Positions 1 to 7,944 of a DNA stretch of 17,739 nt are shown one piece after another. Numbering within the stretch: position 1 is the stretch's first letter; each line of letters begins with the position of its first letter. The DNA comes from Psychrobacter sp. (GTDB lineage: Bacteria > Pseudomonadota > Gammaproteobacteria > Pseudomonadales > Moraxellaceae). The notes below the pieces were generated by a model, which did no database searches, was not told where the DNA came from, and saw nothing but the letters and a program-made list of their open reading frames with translations. The position numbers were made by a program, and so were the translations under genes. Where the stretch lies: positions 1-17,739 of the forward strand of contig JARIEH010000269.1 of the NCBI GenBank assembly GCA_029256865.1, given 5' to 3'.

Positions 1-1
1 A

Positions 2-721
2 GAGTGGCATTTACAGCTTGATTATCGAATAACGCTGCCACTTAAATCTTTAGCGGCGCAATTAGACTGGCCAACATGGCAACCGGTGCGAGTAGGCTTT
101 GCAGATTATTTATGGGAGCAAACTTGCCTTGAGTGCTTTTTAGCAGGTGGGTTAGTAACAAGCAGCTTAATAAATAATAGCATTTCGATGAATGACAATA
201 ATGAAAATGGTATTGATGCAGCCGATATTAATAAAACAAGCGCTTATATTGAAATTAACGCCAGCCCAGACGGTCGTTATGCCGTTTATCAGTTTTCAAA
301 CTATCGTAACCCTGCGGCATTGCCGCCCACGCCCCTTTTGCAATCCGATGGGCAAACGCGCGCATTTATTAATTGGTCAGCTAGTCACTGCCCTGTCAGT
401 AATTTAACTGACGATACAGAGCAGCACTCCTCGTCAGAGCAAATTGAACCTTCTATCGATTCATTAACCTTGAATACCACCACCCCTAAGACTTATTACT
501 ATGAGCGCAGTTTTAATGTGCCCTTAAGTCAACTGTCAAATGTAGAGGTTGATATCGGCGATACGGTCCTTAAATATATCCATCCTTGCGTTATTTTAAG
601 CTTCGGGACATTGTTTAATAAAACAACGTTATATTTCGCTCCTAAACACGCCTCCCCGCCCGATTTTCACGACCTTCATTATTGGTCATTATTTGATAAG
701 CAAGCAGCGCGGGCTAAATAG
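2..721 (+). CDS. DOMON-like domain protein, 5' end missing
   Basis: The frame is open to the left window edge, so the true start lies outside; the GTG at 86 is only an internal codon. The visible part is about 239 residues. Just inside it is a YLWEQTCLECFLA block, followed about 45 residues later by AYIEINASPDGRYAVYQF. This pairing of a W-x-x-T-C-x-E-x-F block with a Y-x-E-x-N-x-S-P-x-G block is what I recall of the bacterial DOMON-like family, a beta-sandwich fold with no firmly established role. The family assignment is by memory and the function is unknown. A Ser/Asn/Asp-rich stretch between the two blocks looks like a species-specific loop insertion. The C-terminal part ends normally in a TAG stop. 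It converges with the CHAP gene on the other strand. Confidence 0.7.
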   Translation, partial: EWHLQLDYRITLPLKSLAAQLDWPTWQPVRVGFADYLWEQTCLECFLAGGLVTSSLINNSISMNDNNENGIDAADINKTSAYIEINASPDGRYAVYQFSNYRNPAALPPTPLLQSDGQTRAFINWSASHCPVSNLTDDTEQHSSSEQIEPSIDSLTLNTTTPKTYYYERSFNVPLSQLSNVEVDIGDTVLKYIHPCVILSFGTLFNKTTLYFAPKHASPPDFHDLHYWSLFDKQAARAK

Positions 722-782
722 CATCTTGAACCAAATAATACCCTCCATTAGATAGACGCTTTAATTAGTTATCGCATTATGC

Positions 783-825
783 AAAACAAAAAACCCAGTA
801 ATGCCATCAAGAGCATTACTGGGTT
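783..825 (-). terminator. Intrinsic terminator of the CHAP-domain gene
   Basis: A perfect 13-bp inverted repeat (arms 792-804 and 813-825, AACCCAGTAATGC and its complement) encloses an 8-nt loop. On the - strand it is followed at once by TTTTGTTTT (791-783). The + side lacks a T-run, so this is best read as the terminator of the leftward CHAP gene ending at 894, although it sits between two converging genes. Confidence 0.87.
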
Positions 826-893
826 CGGAGAAAACACTTACTTTAAAAAATGGTAATGACTGCTTATTACAATAATTGCCTAACAGATACCTA

Positions 894-1619
894 TTAGTCA
901 GCCATTGCAAGGTAAATGCCACGGTTCGATGCATCGTCAACATATTGAGAGTCGCGCCAGGTTGTATAACTATAAGCACCACTGTATGGGCTAATACTAT
1001 TCTGACGGAAATCAGATACCCAGTCTGACCCATCAAAAATCTGAATATGGCCGTGTGGATGCTTTGAGCTGCGATCGTAGACCACGACATCACCAACTTG
1101 TGGCGGCATATTATTACTAATTTTAGCAAAGCCTGCCTGTGCTAGAGTACCACGCGAGGCATACTGATATGCTGAAGGATTAGGCGTAAACTCATAACCC
1201 GCTGATTGTAGTGCTTTACGTACATAACGGGCACAATAACCAGAGCTTCTAGATAGAGCCGCTCTTGATGCACGAGCCGCTGCAAGAGCTGGTGCTGAGT
1301 TACTGTCTGGTATTCGACTACTGGCTTGCTGCTGACGCTCATAAGATAAGCGACTGGTCAAAGAAGCAAGTTGATATTCTTTTTTCTGAGCATGAGCGCT
1401 TAAGTTATCAATAGCCTGACTGATTTCATCGTTGCTAAAGACATGGGCGCCACTATTAGTGCTATAGATATTACGGCTGGAACCATAATTATTTGAGGCT
1501 GAGATATTTGTGATGGTATGAGTCAAGGTATTATTTGTTTGAAAGGTCGTTTCGGCAGCACCACTCGTTTGTGCTACGCCCATTCCCAATACTGACAAAA
1601 TTAATAAAGCTTGTTTCAT
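894..1619 (-). CDS. Secreted CHAP-domain peptidoglycan hydrolase-like protein
   Basis: The predicted protein has 241 residues. The first ~22 residues (MKQALLILSVLGMGVAQTSG) form a signal peptide with likely cleavage after SGAA. A low-complexity Ser/Asn-rich linker and an Ala/Arg/Ser-rich stretch follow, then a C-terminal CHAP (NlpC/P60-like) domain from about residue 125. The likely nucleophile is Cys129 in SGYCARYVRKAL and the likely base is His191 in HPHGHIQIF. A GDVVVYDR strand lies before the histidine. CHAP enzymes cut amide bonds in peptidoglycan or glutathionylspermidine; with an export signal, a cell-wall role is inferred. The frame extends 26 codons further upstream (ATG at 1697), but the start at 1619 begins exactly at the signal peptide and has an AGGTAG Shine-Dalgarno-like sequence about 10 nt upstream. 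It is monocistronic, with its own terminator at 783-825. Exact substrate is unknown. Confidence 0.82.
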   Translation of the reverse strand: MKQALLILSVLGMGVAQTSGAAETTFQTNNTLTHTITNISASNNYGSSRNIYSTNSGAHVFSNDEISQAIDNLSAHAQKKEYQLASLTSRLSYERQQQASSRIPDSNSAPALAAARASRAALSRSSGYCARYVRKALQSAGYEFTPNPSAYQYASRGTLAQAGFAKISNNMPPQVGDVVVYDRSSKHPHGHIQIFDGSDWVSDFRQNSISPYSGAYSYTTWRDSQYVDDASNRGIYLAMAD

Positions 1620-1880
1620 AAATTTACTACCTATTGTTAATACAGAATTGCTTGTCATCCATAACAAAGCATCGATTAATTTAGAGAATATAATCATGAG
1701 ACAATCATGATAAGATCCTGAATATAGCCATTAACTATCTAGTCTACAGTGATCAACTTAGGCATCATTGCCGGTCGCGTTGCTCACCTCGTAAATCGCT
1801 CGCTTTTCATTCTGTATATAGAGTATGAGCTTGCTAAGCTTATATATCGGCTTTTATCACCCAATTGATGAGTAAATACG

Positions 1881-2396
1881 ATGTTAAAAAAACAGCCTAA
1901 TCGGCTCGCTCAGCTTATTGATCATCAAGAGTTTGCTGGTAGCGCGCTACCTAAAACTCTAGCTGACAATATGCGTCTCTATACACAGGCCACGGATGAG
2001 GTAAAAAAACTTCTGGTAGATTGTCTACCTGAAGAAATACTTCATACCTGTTGGGTCGTGGGCTTAAATTCTGAGCAATTAACGCTCAGTGTCGGTTCAG
2101 TCACGGCAGCCAATCATATTCGTTATTTACAAAACGCCTATTTGCAGGTACTCACAGAGCAGTCAATTACATTTAAACAACTCAAGCAAATTCGTGTCGT
2201 GGTAACAAACATTCGTACTGTAAATCCATCGTCTGACCAACAATCAGTCTCATCGACGACCGCATTTAAACCTTACAAAGCCAATGAAAATCAGGCTCTT
2301 AGCCAAAACACAAAGCGGACTATAACACAGGCTGCAAAGCATGTCACCACTGATAAAAATCTTCAGAAAGCGCTTTTGCGCTTAGCAAATGAGTAA
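1881..2396 (+). CDS. dciA: DciA-family (DUF721) replicative helicase loader
   Basis: This 171-residue protein belongs to the DUF721/DciA family, which loads the replicative helicase DnaB in the many bacteria lacking phage-derived DnaC or DnaI. The domain spans roughly residues 38-112: LLVDCLPEEILHTCWVVGL, then LTLSVGSVTAANHIRYLQ, then QIRVVV, the helix-strand-helix-strand order expected of this KH-like fold. The last ~55 residues are polar and probably disordered. The gene is transcribed on the + strand, converging with lpxC. A DUF721 gene next to lpxC is usual in Pseudomonas-type gammaproteobacteria, which supports the call. The start has only a weak Shine-Dalgarno sequence (GATGAG), but the next in-frame Met, at residue 31, would cut into the fold. 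Confidence 0.82.
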   Translation: MLKKQPNRLAQLIDHQEFAGSALPKTLADNMRLYTQATDEVKKLLVDCLPEEILHTCWVVGLNSEQLTLSVGSVTAANHIRYLQNAYLQVLTEQSITFKQLKQIRVVVTNIRTVNPSSDQQSVSSTTAFKPYKANENQALSQNTKRTITQAAKHVTTDKNLQKALLRLANE

Positions 2397-2694
2397 AAAA
2401 CAGCCCTTTACAATGTAAACTTATGTAATTATTTTAAATTAAGCACAGTTTTTAGTATAGGTAATCCCTGATTTTACAAACAAAAAAAATTGCCTAAAAG
2501 CTGAGTCCAAAATATGGACTTAACCTCTAGACAAGTTATTGGCTCATAAAGCTTTTATATACTCTGGGTTAGAGAAAATACATTGTGAATGACAAATATA
2601 TATATTCAATATTAAGAGTATAATTTGTAGGTTATCGAAGACTAACTATGTAATCTTACGTAAGTGTTGCGATACATCATGTTTATTTGCGTAT
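2397..2694. other. Gap between converging dciA and lpxC
   Basis: A very AT-rich 298-bp gap between the 3' ends of dciA and lpxC. It holds a short hairpin (AGTCCA at 2504-2509, TGGACT at 2515-2520). On the - strand this is followed only after about 14 nt by a run of eight T (2490-2483), so it is at best a weak lpxC terminator. A 10-bp palindrome CTTACGTAAG lies at 2655-2664. I see no gene or convincing promoter here. Confidence 0.5.
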
Positions 2695-3612
2695 TCATAC
2701 TTCAACGGTCATACCTTTTAAAGGCAAATATTCGATAGGACAGGTTACATTGTCATCAAAAGTTACAATTTCAAAGTTACGTTTGTCTGACAATACTTCA
2801 CGTACCAACATATTATTTAGCGCGTGACCAGATTTATAGGCGTTAAAACGACCTAAAATAGGATAACCAATCAAATATAGATCTCCTATTGCATCTAATA
2901 TCTTATGACGGACGAACTCATCTGCAAAACGTAAACCTTCAGCGTTTAATACCCGCGCATCATCGATAACAATCGCATTGTCCATGCTACCGCCTAATGC
3001 CAAGTTATTCTTACGTAATGTCTCAATGTCTTGCAAAAAACCAAAAGTACGGGCTTCACTTAATTGCTCGATGAAGTTTTGAGTCGAAAACTGCAATTGT
3101 GCGTGTTGGAAGTCTTTATTAAATGCTGGGTGATCAAAATCGATCTCAAAGTTTAACTCAAAGCCTTCATAAGGGCGTAATTCTGCCCATTTATCATCGA
3201 CATTCACGCGCACTGGGCGCACAATTCGTAAGAACTTCTTCAAGCCTTCTTGTTCACGAAAGCCTGATTGTAATAGCAAGCCTATGAAAGGTGAGGCACT
3301 GCCATCCATAATGGGAATCTCACTGGCAGAAACCCTTATCAACAGATTATCGATACCCAGACCAGCAACTGCACTCAATAAATGCTCAACCGTACCGACA
3401 CGTGTACCACCAAAAACCAAGTTTGATGACATCATCGTATCTTGTACCAAAAACGCACTGGCAGGAATGGGCGTACTCCCTACTATGTCAGAGCGCTCAA
3501 AAACAATTCCTGTATCGACAGGTTGGGGATGAAACTCTAAATCGACAGGTTCGCCACTATGTAGACCGATACCTGTGATAGCGATGGCTTTTTGTATGGT
3601 TCTTTGATTCAT
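2695..3612 (-). CDS. lpxC: UDP-3-O-acyl-N-acetylglucosamine deacetylase
   Basis: LpxC is the zinc-dependent cytoplasmic enzyme that removes the acetate from UDP-3-O-acyl-GlcNAc, the first committed step of lipid A synthesis. The 305 residues match the E. coli length exactly. The catalytic set is intact with an offset of two: Glu76-His77 in GTVEHLLSA, His236, Lys237 and Asp240 in RHKILDAIGDLYL, and His263 in SGHALNN. In the family His77, His236 and Asp240 bind zinc, Glu76 is the general base and His263 assists. The start is supported by GAGGAA about 6 nt upstream. It is last in the dcw-type gene row but lies 534 bp beyond ftsZ and past a strong terminator, so it must have its own promoter. E. 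coli LpxC is controlled by FtsH proteolysis through its C-terminal tail; the tail here (LKGMTVEV) differs from the E. coli one as I recall it. Confidence 0.97.
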   Translation of the reverse strand: MNQRTIQKAIAITGIGLHSGEPVDLEFHPQPVDTGIVFERSDIVGSTPIPASAFLVQDTMMSSNLVFGGTRVGTVEHLLSAVAGLGIDNLLIRVSASEIPIMDGSASPFIGLLLQSGFREQEGLKKFLRIVRPVRVNVDDKWAELRPYEGFELNFEIDFDHPAFNKDFQHAQLQFSTQNFIEQLSEARTFGFLQDIETLRKNNLALGGSMDNAIVIDDARVLNAEGLRFADEFVRHKILDAIGDLYLIGYPILGRFNAYKSGHALNNMLVREVLSDKRNFEIVTFDDNVTCPIEYLPLKGMTVEV

Positions 3613-3876
3613 GGCTAGTTCCTCACATATCTTGTTACAATTAGCCTAGTGTACCATTAGCTGCTAGCAGTTCGCTATAGCAAAAAAACAGTAATTTACT
3701 TATTTCTTCAATTGATTTGACTCATCATGAACATTTTTTCGCTAAAAACTACTTATTGGTTAGGTCAAGAATGTGTGAAAATTCACTTAACTCCATCTTT
3801 GAGTTAAAAAATTTAATTGAAATTTTAGGGCATACTATTCATAAAGCACTAATATTAAAGCTGAAATATATCGAGT

Positions 3877-3937
3877 CTAAACAGGTATGAATCACAGCCT
3901 GTATCAGCATACAAGCAATAAAGTTCAGGCTGTTTAG
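3877..3937 (-). repeat. Bulged inverted repeat in the lpxC upstream region
   Basis: CAGGCTGTTTAG (3926-3937) can pair over its full 12 bases with CTAAAC (3877-3882) plus AGCCTG (3896-3901), leaving a 13-nt bulge on one side and a 24-nt loop. Equivalently, its two overlapping halves match CTAAACAG (3877-3884) and ACAGCCTG (3894-3901), giving two competing 8-bp stems. No T-run follows on either strand. Confidence 0.4.
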
Positions 3938-3966
3938 CAACATTACGCCTTTATGAGACACTTAGA

Positions 3967-3991
3967 CTCAATGAACATGGTATTCATTGAG
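3967..3991. repeat. Perfect 9-bp inverted repeat beyond the ftsZ terminator
   Basis: CTCAATGAA (3967-3975) and TTCATTGAG (3983-3991) form a perfect stem with the 7-nt loop CATGGTA. Neither side carries a T-run, so it is not a typical intrinsic terminator. It could be an RNA-stabilising hairpin or an operator site. Confidence 0.5.
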
Positions 3992-4010
3992 CCTCCTAAA
4001 ACATACGCAC

Positions 4011-4038
4011 AAAAAAACCAGCGCCTAGGCACTGGTTT
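4011..4038 (-). terminator. Intrinsic terminator of ftsZ
   Basis: A near-perfect stem-loop (4015-4038, AAACCAGTGCC paired with GGCGCTGGTTT on the - strand, one G-T wobble, tight loop at CTAG) runs into seven T on the - strand (4017-4011). It lies 109 bp past the ftsZ stop codon and should separate ftsZ from lpxC transcription. Confidence 0.87.
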
Positions 4039-4146
4039 CTATATTACTTATTAAAACCTCTTTAAACCATCTAATCGCTTTTCAGTTATAAAGATTAACT
4101 AAAGTTCAATATTGTCTGTTATAAACTAATACTCCAACGAAATGAT

Positions 4147-5343
4147 TTATTTATTTTGTTGACGTTTTAGATAATCCTGAATGCTATTAGTTTTGGTCTG
4201 TAGCTGATCTTGAGCAGGCGTAGAGCGAGTCATACTATCTTGATACGCTTGAGCTTGTGACAGTTTCTGACTATTTAAAGCACTGGTATGCAAACTTGGA
4301 TCTACCGGCTGCGTGCTTGTTACCGGAGGAACTGCTTTTGGCTGTTTAGATTCTTCACCAGCACGTTCATCTAAGGTCAAACCAGTTGCAATAACGGTGA
4401 CATGGATATCATCACCCATTTCTTCGTCAACCACTGAACCGTAGAAAATATTGGCATCATCCGTATCCGTAATACCTTCAACAATTTCACTGATCTTGCT
4501 AAATTCATCTAAAGAAAGCGTTTCAGAAGAAATCACGTTCACCAATAGACCTTTGGCGTTTTCTAAACATAAATCATCCAGTAGAGGTGATTTGATGGCT
4601 TTTTCAGTTGCTTGACGGGCACGATCATCGCCACTAGCGCGACCAATACCCATCATCGCATGACCTTTAGCTGTCATCGCGGTACGGATATCGTTAAAGT
4701 CAATATTAATCAGACCTGAACGGGCGATGGTTTCAGCGATACCTTGTACGGCATGTAACAGTACGTCATCTGCTTTTTTGAATGCGTCTTTCATGGAAAT
4801 ATTGCCGTAGACACTCATCAGCTTATCATTAGGAATGGTAATAATAGAATCAACGAAATTGGTGAGCTGCTCAATACCTGCTTTAGCAGACTTGTTACGT
4901 TTACCACCTTCAAACTTGAATGGGGTAGTAACCACGGCAACTGTAAGTACTTCCATCTCTTTGGCAATACGCGCAATAACAGGAGCGGCGCCCGTACCTG
5001 TGCCGCCGCCCATACCAGCAGTAATAAAGACCATATCTGAATTTTCAAGCAATGTACGAATGGCTTCTTCTTCGCTCTCTGCAGCCTCACGTCCTACTTC
5101 TGGATTAGCACCCGCACCCAATCCACGGTTAGTTTTGGCACCCAGTTGCAGTTTATGCGGTACAGTGAGACGATCAAGCGCTTGTCTATCAGTATTAGCA
5201 CAAACGAAAGTTACACCCTTAATACCTTGCTGAACCATATGCTCAACCGCGTTACCGCCTCCGCCGCCAACACCGAATACAGTAAAGCGAGCTTGGCCAT
5301 TGTTTAAAGGTTGATTTTCATCTGGCATGGTGTATTTTGACAT
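4147..5343 (-). CDS. ftsZ: Cell division GTPase FtsZ
   Basis: FtsZ is the tubulin-like GTPase that polymerises into the midcell Z-ring. The 398-residue protein has the N-terminal GVGGGGGNAVEHM nucleotide-binding loop (residues 24-36) and the tubulin signature GGGTGTG at 112-118. The T7 synergy loop NIDFNDIRTAM is at 213-223, with the catalytic acidic pair Asp215/Asp218. A polar, Gln/Ser/Thr-rich linker follows from about residue 325. The C-terminal conserved peptide, which binds FtsA and ZipA in E. coli, is SIQDYLKRQ (387-395) in place of the usual DIPAFLRKQ type. A TGGAGA Shine-Dalgarno sequence sits about 10 nt before the ATG. FtsZ is separated from ftsA by 280 AT-rich bp, so it probably has at least one promoter of its own, and it ends at a strong terminator. 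Confidence 0.98.
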   Translation of the reverse strand: MSKYTMPDENQPLNNGQARFTVFGVGGGGGNAVEHMVQQGIKGVTFVCANTDRQALDRLTVPHKLQLGAKTNRGLGAGANPEVGREAAESEEEAIRTLLENSDMVFITAGMGGGTGTGAAPVIARIAKEMEVLTVAVVTTPFKFEGGKRNKSAKAGIEQLTNFVDSIITIPNDKLMSVYGNISMKDAFKKADDVLLHAVQGIAETIARSGLINIDFNDIRTAMTAKGHAMMGIGRASGDDRARQATEKAIKSPLLDDLCLENAKGLLVNVISSETLSLDEFSKISEIVEGITDTDDANIFYGSVVDEEMGDDIHVTVIATGLTLDERAGEESKQPKAVPPVTSTQPVDPSLHTSALNSQKLSQAQAYQDSMTRSTPAQDQLQTKTNSIQDYLKRQQNK

Positions 5344-5623
5344 AAAAAAGATTCTCCAGTTGCAGATAGCGTAATGGTCAGTACGTGATAACGCACTCGC
5401 ATAATGTACTATCGACTTACTATATATAAATGTATTTAAATTAAATAAGGGTTATAAAAGGTGAGGCTTATGCAATCTATTTAAAGCCTAAATATATCGT
5501 ACCACTTATAATATAATCTAAATTCTCTAGTAGTATCACTACTTTTCAGAATTTGACTATACTTAGTATGATGGGATTCTGCCATTAAGCATTTTTCACT
5601 GACCGCATCCTTTACAAATATAT
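5344..5623. other. AT-rich gap between ftsA and ftsZ
   Basis: This 280-bp gap is unusually large for ftsA-ftsZ, which nearly touch in E. coli. It contains a small inverted repeat AGTAGT/ACTACT (5529-5543, 3-nt loop) and several TATAAT-like stretches around 5505-5520 and 5420-5430. I could not pair any of these with a good -35 box. ftsZ promoters probably lie here. Confidence 0.45.
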
Positions 5624-6916
5624 CTAAAGTATTTTCTTGAGCACGCTCGTAAAACGTTGACCGACATTACGGAATGTACTTTTCATACCACCTTTTTGTA
5701 ATGCTTCAAGCTCACTTTTTTCGCTACGACGAAACTGCTCGCTTTGACTATAAAGCAAGGTACCAAATGCGGTCTGATAAGCACGATCATTGATCTGTGA
5801 GTTCAGCTGCTTAAATGACTCTTCATTATCAAAATAACTATAAGCGCTGATAGCGGGATGTGTATTAGATAATAAAACAGGCATTTTGAGCAGCTTTTTA
5901 GCAAAAGGTACCATACCTTTAATCGTACTGCCACCGCCAGTTAAAACAATACCACGATCTATATAATTTAACAGACCCGCCTCCTGTAACTCACGCGCAA
6001 CCTCAGTAAATATCTGTATATAACGGGCTTCAATAATACGTGCTAAATTATACAAACTGACGTTGATTTCGTCGCCTGTACCCTGTGGCTTGAAGACAAA
6101 GAATGCACTCGGATCAATACTATGGACATCTGCTGTACCATGTAATTTTTTTAATTTCTCAGCTTCTATCATAGAGATACCCATATCTGCTGAGATATCC
6201 ATAGTGACTTCGTGACCGCCACTTGCTATGCAATGAGTGAAAATAAGCTTATTCTCTTTATAAACACAAAGACTGGTCGTACCAGCACCAATATCTACCA
6301 AGCAAACACCCTGTTGGCGCTCTTCACTCATCAAGCCATATTCAGCGCTAGTCACTGCATCGAACACAATATGATCAATACCGACATCACAACTTTGTAA
6401 TAGCTTTTGAATATTCTGCCGGCTGGCAACCGGTAACATCATCATGTGATACATAACGGTAATATCGTTGGCAAACATCTCGATGGCATCATCTACCATT
6501 GTTTCTTGCTCATCGATATAGATGCCTTGCTGACAGCAGTGCATCAAATAATAATCTGAGGGCAAATCTTTTGACTTGGCATTAGATAGCGCTTGCACCA
6601 TATCTTTAGCACTGACAGTATCTTCTTCTACCGTTACATATCCCGAACTATTTTTACTTAACAGTTCAGGGGTAGCTATTGTCAGCCATACGCTATGCAC
6701 ACGACAGTTTGCGGTGTCTTCAGCATCTTGAATAGCTTGCTTAATGGCACCTTGTAGGCGCTCACGATGTTTGATCTGTCCTTGATAAAAGTCGCTATTT
6801 TTGACTTGTCCCACACCCATTATGCGAATGTCTTTTGCAGACACAACGCTGCCAATCACTACATATACTGCAGTGGCACTTATATGGACAACAACCAGAT
6901 TCTCAGTATTTTTCAT
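5624..6916 (-). CDS. ftsA: Cell division protein FtsA (actin-like membrane anchor of FtsZ)
   Basis: FtsA is an actin-fold protein that ties FtsZ filaments to the inner membrane and recruits later division proteins. The 430 residues compare with about 420 in E. coli. Visible parts are an SHS2/1C domain at about 84-165, the phosphate-2 motif CLVDIGAGTTSLCVY (205-219), the adenosine motif GIVLTGGG (322-329), and a C-terminal amphipathic helix (FRNVGQRFTSVLKKIL) that would bind membrane. The phosphate-1 loop near residue 11 is strongly altered (VVVHISATAV where GLEIGTAKV is found in E. coli). The start is uncertain: ATG at 6916 gives the usual FtsA N-terminus with a weak GGTAA upstream, while an in-frame ATG at 6964 would add 16 residues but has no Shine-Dalgarno sequence. 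It lies 233 bp after ftsQ. Confidence 0.95.
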   Translation of the reverse strand: MKNTENLVVVHISATAVYVVIGSVVSAKDIRIMGVGQVKNSDFYQGQIKHRERLQGAIKQAIQDAEDTANCRVHSVWLTIATPELLSKNSSGYVTVEEDTVSAKDMVQALSNAKSKDLPSDYYLMHCCQQGIYIDEQETMVDDAIEMFANDITVMYHMMMLPVASRQNIQKLLQSCDVGIDHIVFDAVTSAEYGLMSEERQQGVCLVDIGAGTTSLCVYKENKLIFTHCIASGGHEVTMDISADMGISMIEAEKLKKLHGTADVHSIDPSAFFVFKPQGTGDEINVSLYNLARIIEARYIQIFTEVARELQEAGLLNYIDRGIVLTGGGSTIKGMVPFAKKLLKMPVLLSNTHPAISAYSYFDNEESFKQLNSQINDRAYQTAFGTLLYSQSEQFRRSEKSELEALQKGGMKSTFRNVGQRFTSVLKKIL

Positions 6917-7149
6917 GTTACCAAACAAATTATCACTAAACAGGAAACTAGATGACGTTTCCATTGAATCATTGAAAAAAAATTATTTCAAAACTATCAC
7001 ATCAGAGGGAAGTAACAGAAAATTGCCTGCTACAACTCTGAGATACTTCTTAAGTCAAACTATTTGTATCAACTATTATGTCCGACTAGGGCTTATTGAA
7101 AATTTACAAACAAAATCTACCAATGTCATCATCAAATAATCAACACACT

Positions 7150-7944
7150 TTAATCAGATATTTCTGCTTTTGGCTCTATGACCTTCCAGGTAATGGTAAA
7201 ACCATTTTTATAGCGTAAATCTATAGACTGCATCTCTTCACGGCGTTTGCTTAACTGATTACCCAGTAACTGACTGAGGTTCAACAATTTTTGGGCGGTG
7301 TTTTCATTATCAACAATGACTCGTAAGCCACTATCAAAGCGTACTAACCAGGTCATGCGAGACGTTAGAATAATATCCTCAACTCGCATATTAAGTGGTG
7401 CATACCAGTCATTAATCTGCTGCATTTGCTGCATAATGACTGGTGCTTGACTGATCTCACCTTGTAATGTCGCAAACTGCGATTTAGTTAAGTCTTGGCT
7501 GTCAGCGGGCACAAATACTGCACCCTTGGCGTCGACTAAGCGCTCAGTACCGAAATTAGCGACTGGCTGTTTAGGTAACGCTGTAATCACAATACCCTGT
7601 TGCCAGTCACGGGTAACACTGACTTGGTCAACCCAAGCAACTCCCATGGCTATATCGCGTAGTGCTTGCAAGTTAGTGGTAAAAAAACTACTGACTGGCT
7701 GCTGGCCCATGGTTTGCTGCAAACTCTGATGCTGAGTTGTTGTCAACCCCTGAGTACTGACTTGTATTGCTGCGGGTGGTGCATCACGTAAGGTTTTAGC
7801 ACCCATTACTAGTATCAGTAGCAACAACCCTATTACTAAAGCTGTAAAAAAATACTTAGCCGAAGTGGGTAATTGTAAGCTGGTTTGTGGGCGACGGGCG
7901 TTATCACTCATCAAGTCAGTTGCTCTGTTGACAGTTTGAGCCAT
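7150..7944 (-). CDS. ftsQ: Cell division protein FtsQ
   Basis: FtsQ is a bitopic inner-membrane protein that joins FtsB and FtsL and links early and late divisome assembly. The 264-residue protein (276 in E. coli) has a ~30-residue cytoplasmic N-terminus and one membrane span at about 31-48 (YFFTALVIGLLLLILVMGAK). A periplasmic POTRA domain follows at roughly 57-127, with the beta domain after it (LVRFDSGLRVIV, then the final WKVIEP strand). The sequence is divergent but the topology, ATRDW-like VTRDWQQGIVI strand and position between ddl and ftsA fit. An AGGGAA about 11 nt before the ATG supports the start; Met12 is an alternative without a clear Shine-Dalgarno sequence. Wide gaps on both sides mean it is not tightly coupled to ddl or ftsA. 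Confidence 0.93.
   Translation of the reverse strand: MAQTVNRATDLMSDNARRPQTSLQLPTSAKYFFTALVIGLLLLILVMGAKTLRDAPPAAIQVSTQGLTTTQHQSLQQTMGQQPVSSFFTTNLQALRDIAMGVAWVDQVSVTRDWQQGIVITALPKQPVANFGTERLVDAKGAVFVPADSQDLTKSQFATLQGEISQAPVIMQQMQQINDWYAPLNMRVEDIILTSRMTWLVRFDSGLRVIVDNENTAQKLLNLSQLLGNQLSKRREEMQSIDLRYKNGFTITWKVIEPKAEISD

Larger units (their letters stand above)
3613..4146. other. Long gap between ftsZ and lpxC with several inverted repeats
   Basis: This 534-bp gap has no credible ORF. Reading along the - strand it holds the ftsZ terminator (4011-4038), then a perfect hairpin (9-bp arms 3967-3975 and 3983-3991, 7-nt loop), then a bulged inverted repeat (3877-3937). These are followed by a short AT-rich inverted repeat (TTAACTC 3787-3793, GAGTTAA 3801-3807) and a 10-bp palindrome CTGCTAGCAG (3661-3670) about 50 bp before lpxC. 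The lpxC promoter must be in here, but I found no good -35/-10 pair. Confidence 0.6.

Noticed and set aside
1620..1697. Longer N-terminus of the CHAP protein (ATG at 1697)
   Set aside because: It would put 26 residues ahead of a clean signal peptide; the ATG at 1619 has a ribosome binding site.
2504..2520. AGTCCA/TGGACT hairpin as the lpxC terminator
   Set aside because: Only six pairs, and the run of T on the - strand begins about 14 nt beyond the stem.
5529..5543. AGTAGT/ACTACT hairpin after ftsA as a terminator
   Set aside because: Stem of six AT-rich pairs with a 3-nt loop and no T-run on the - strand.
6917..6964. Longer N-terminus of FtsA (ATG at 6964)
   Set aside because: No Shine-Dalgarno sequence and no match to FtsA N-termini; the ATG at 6916 gives normal family length, although its own ribosome site is weak.
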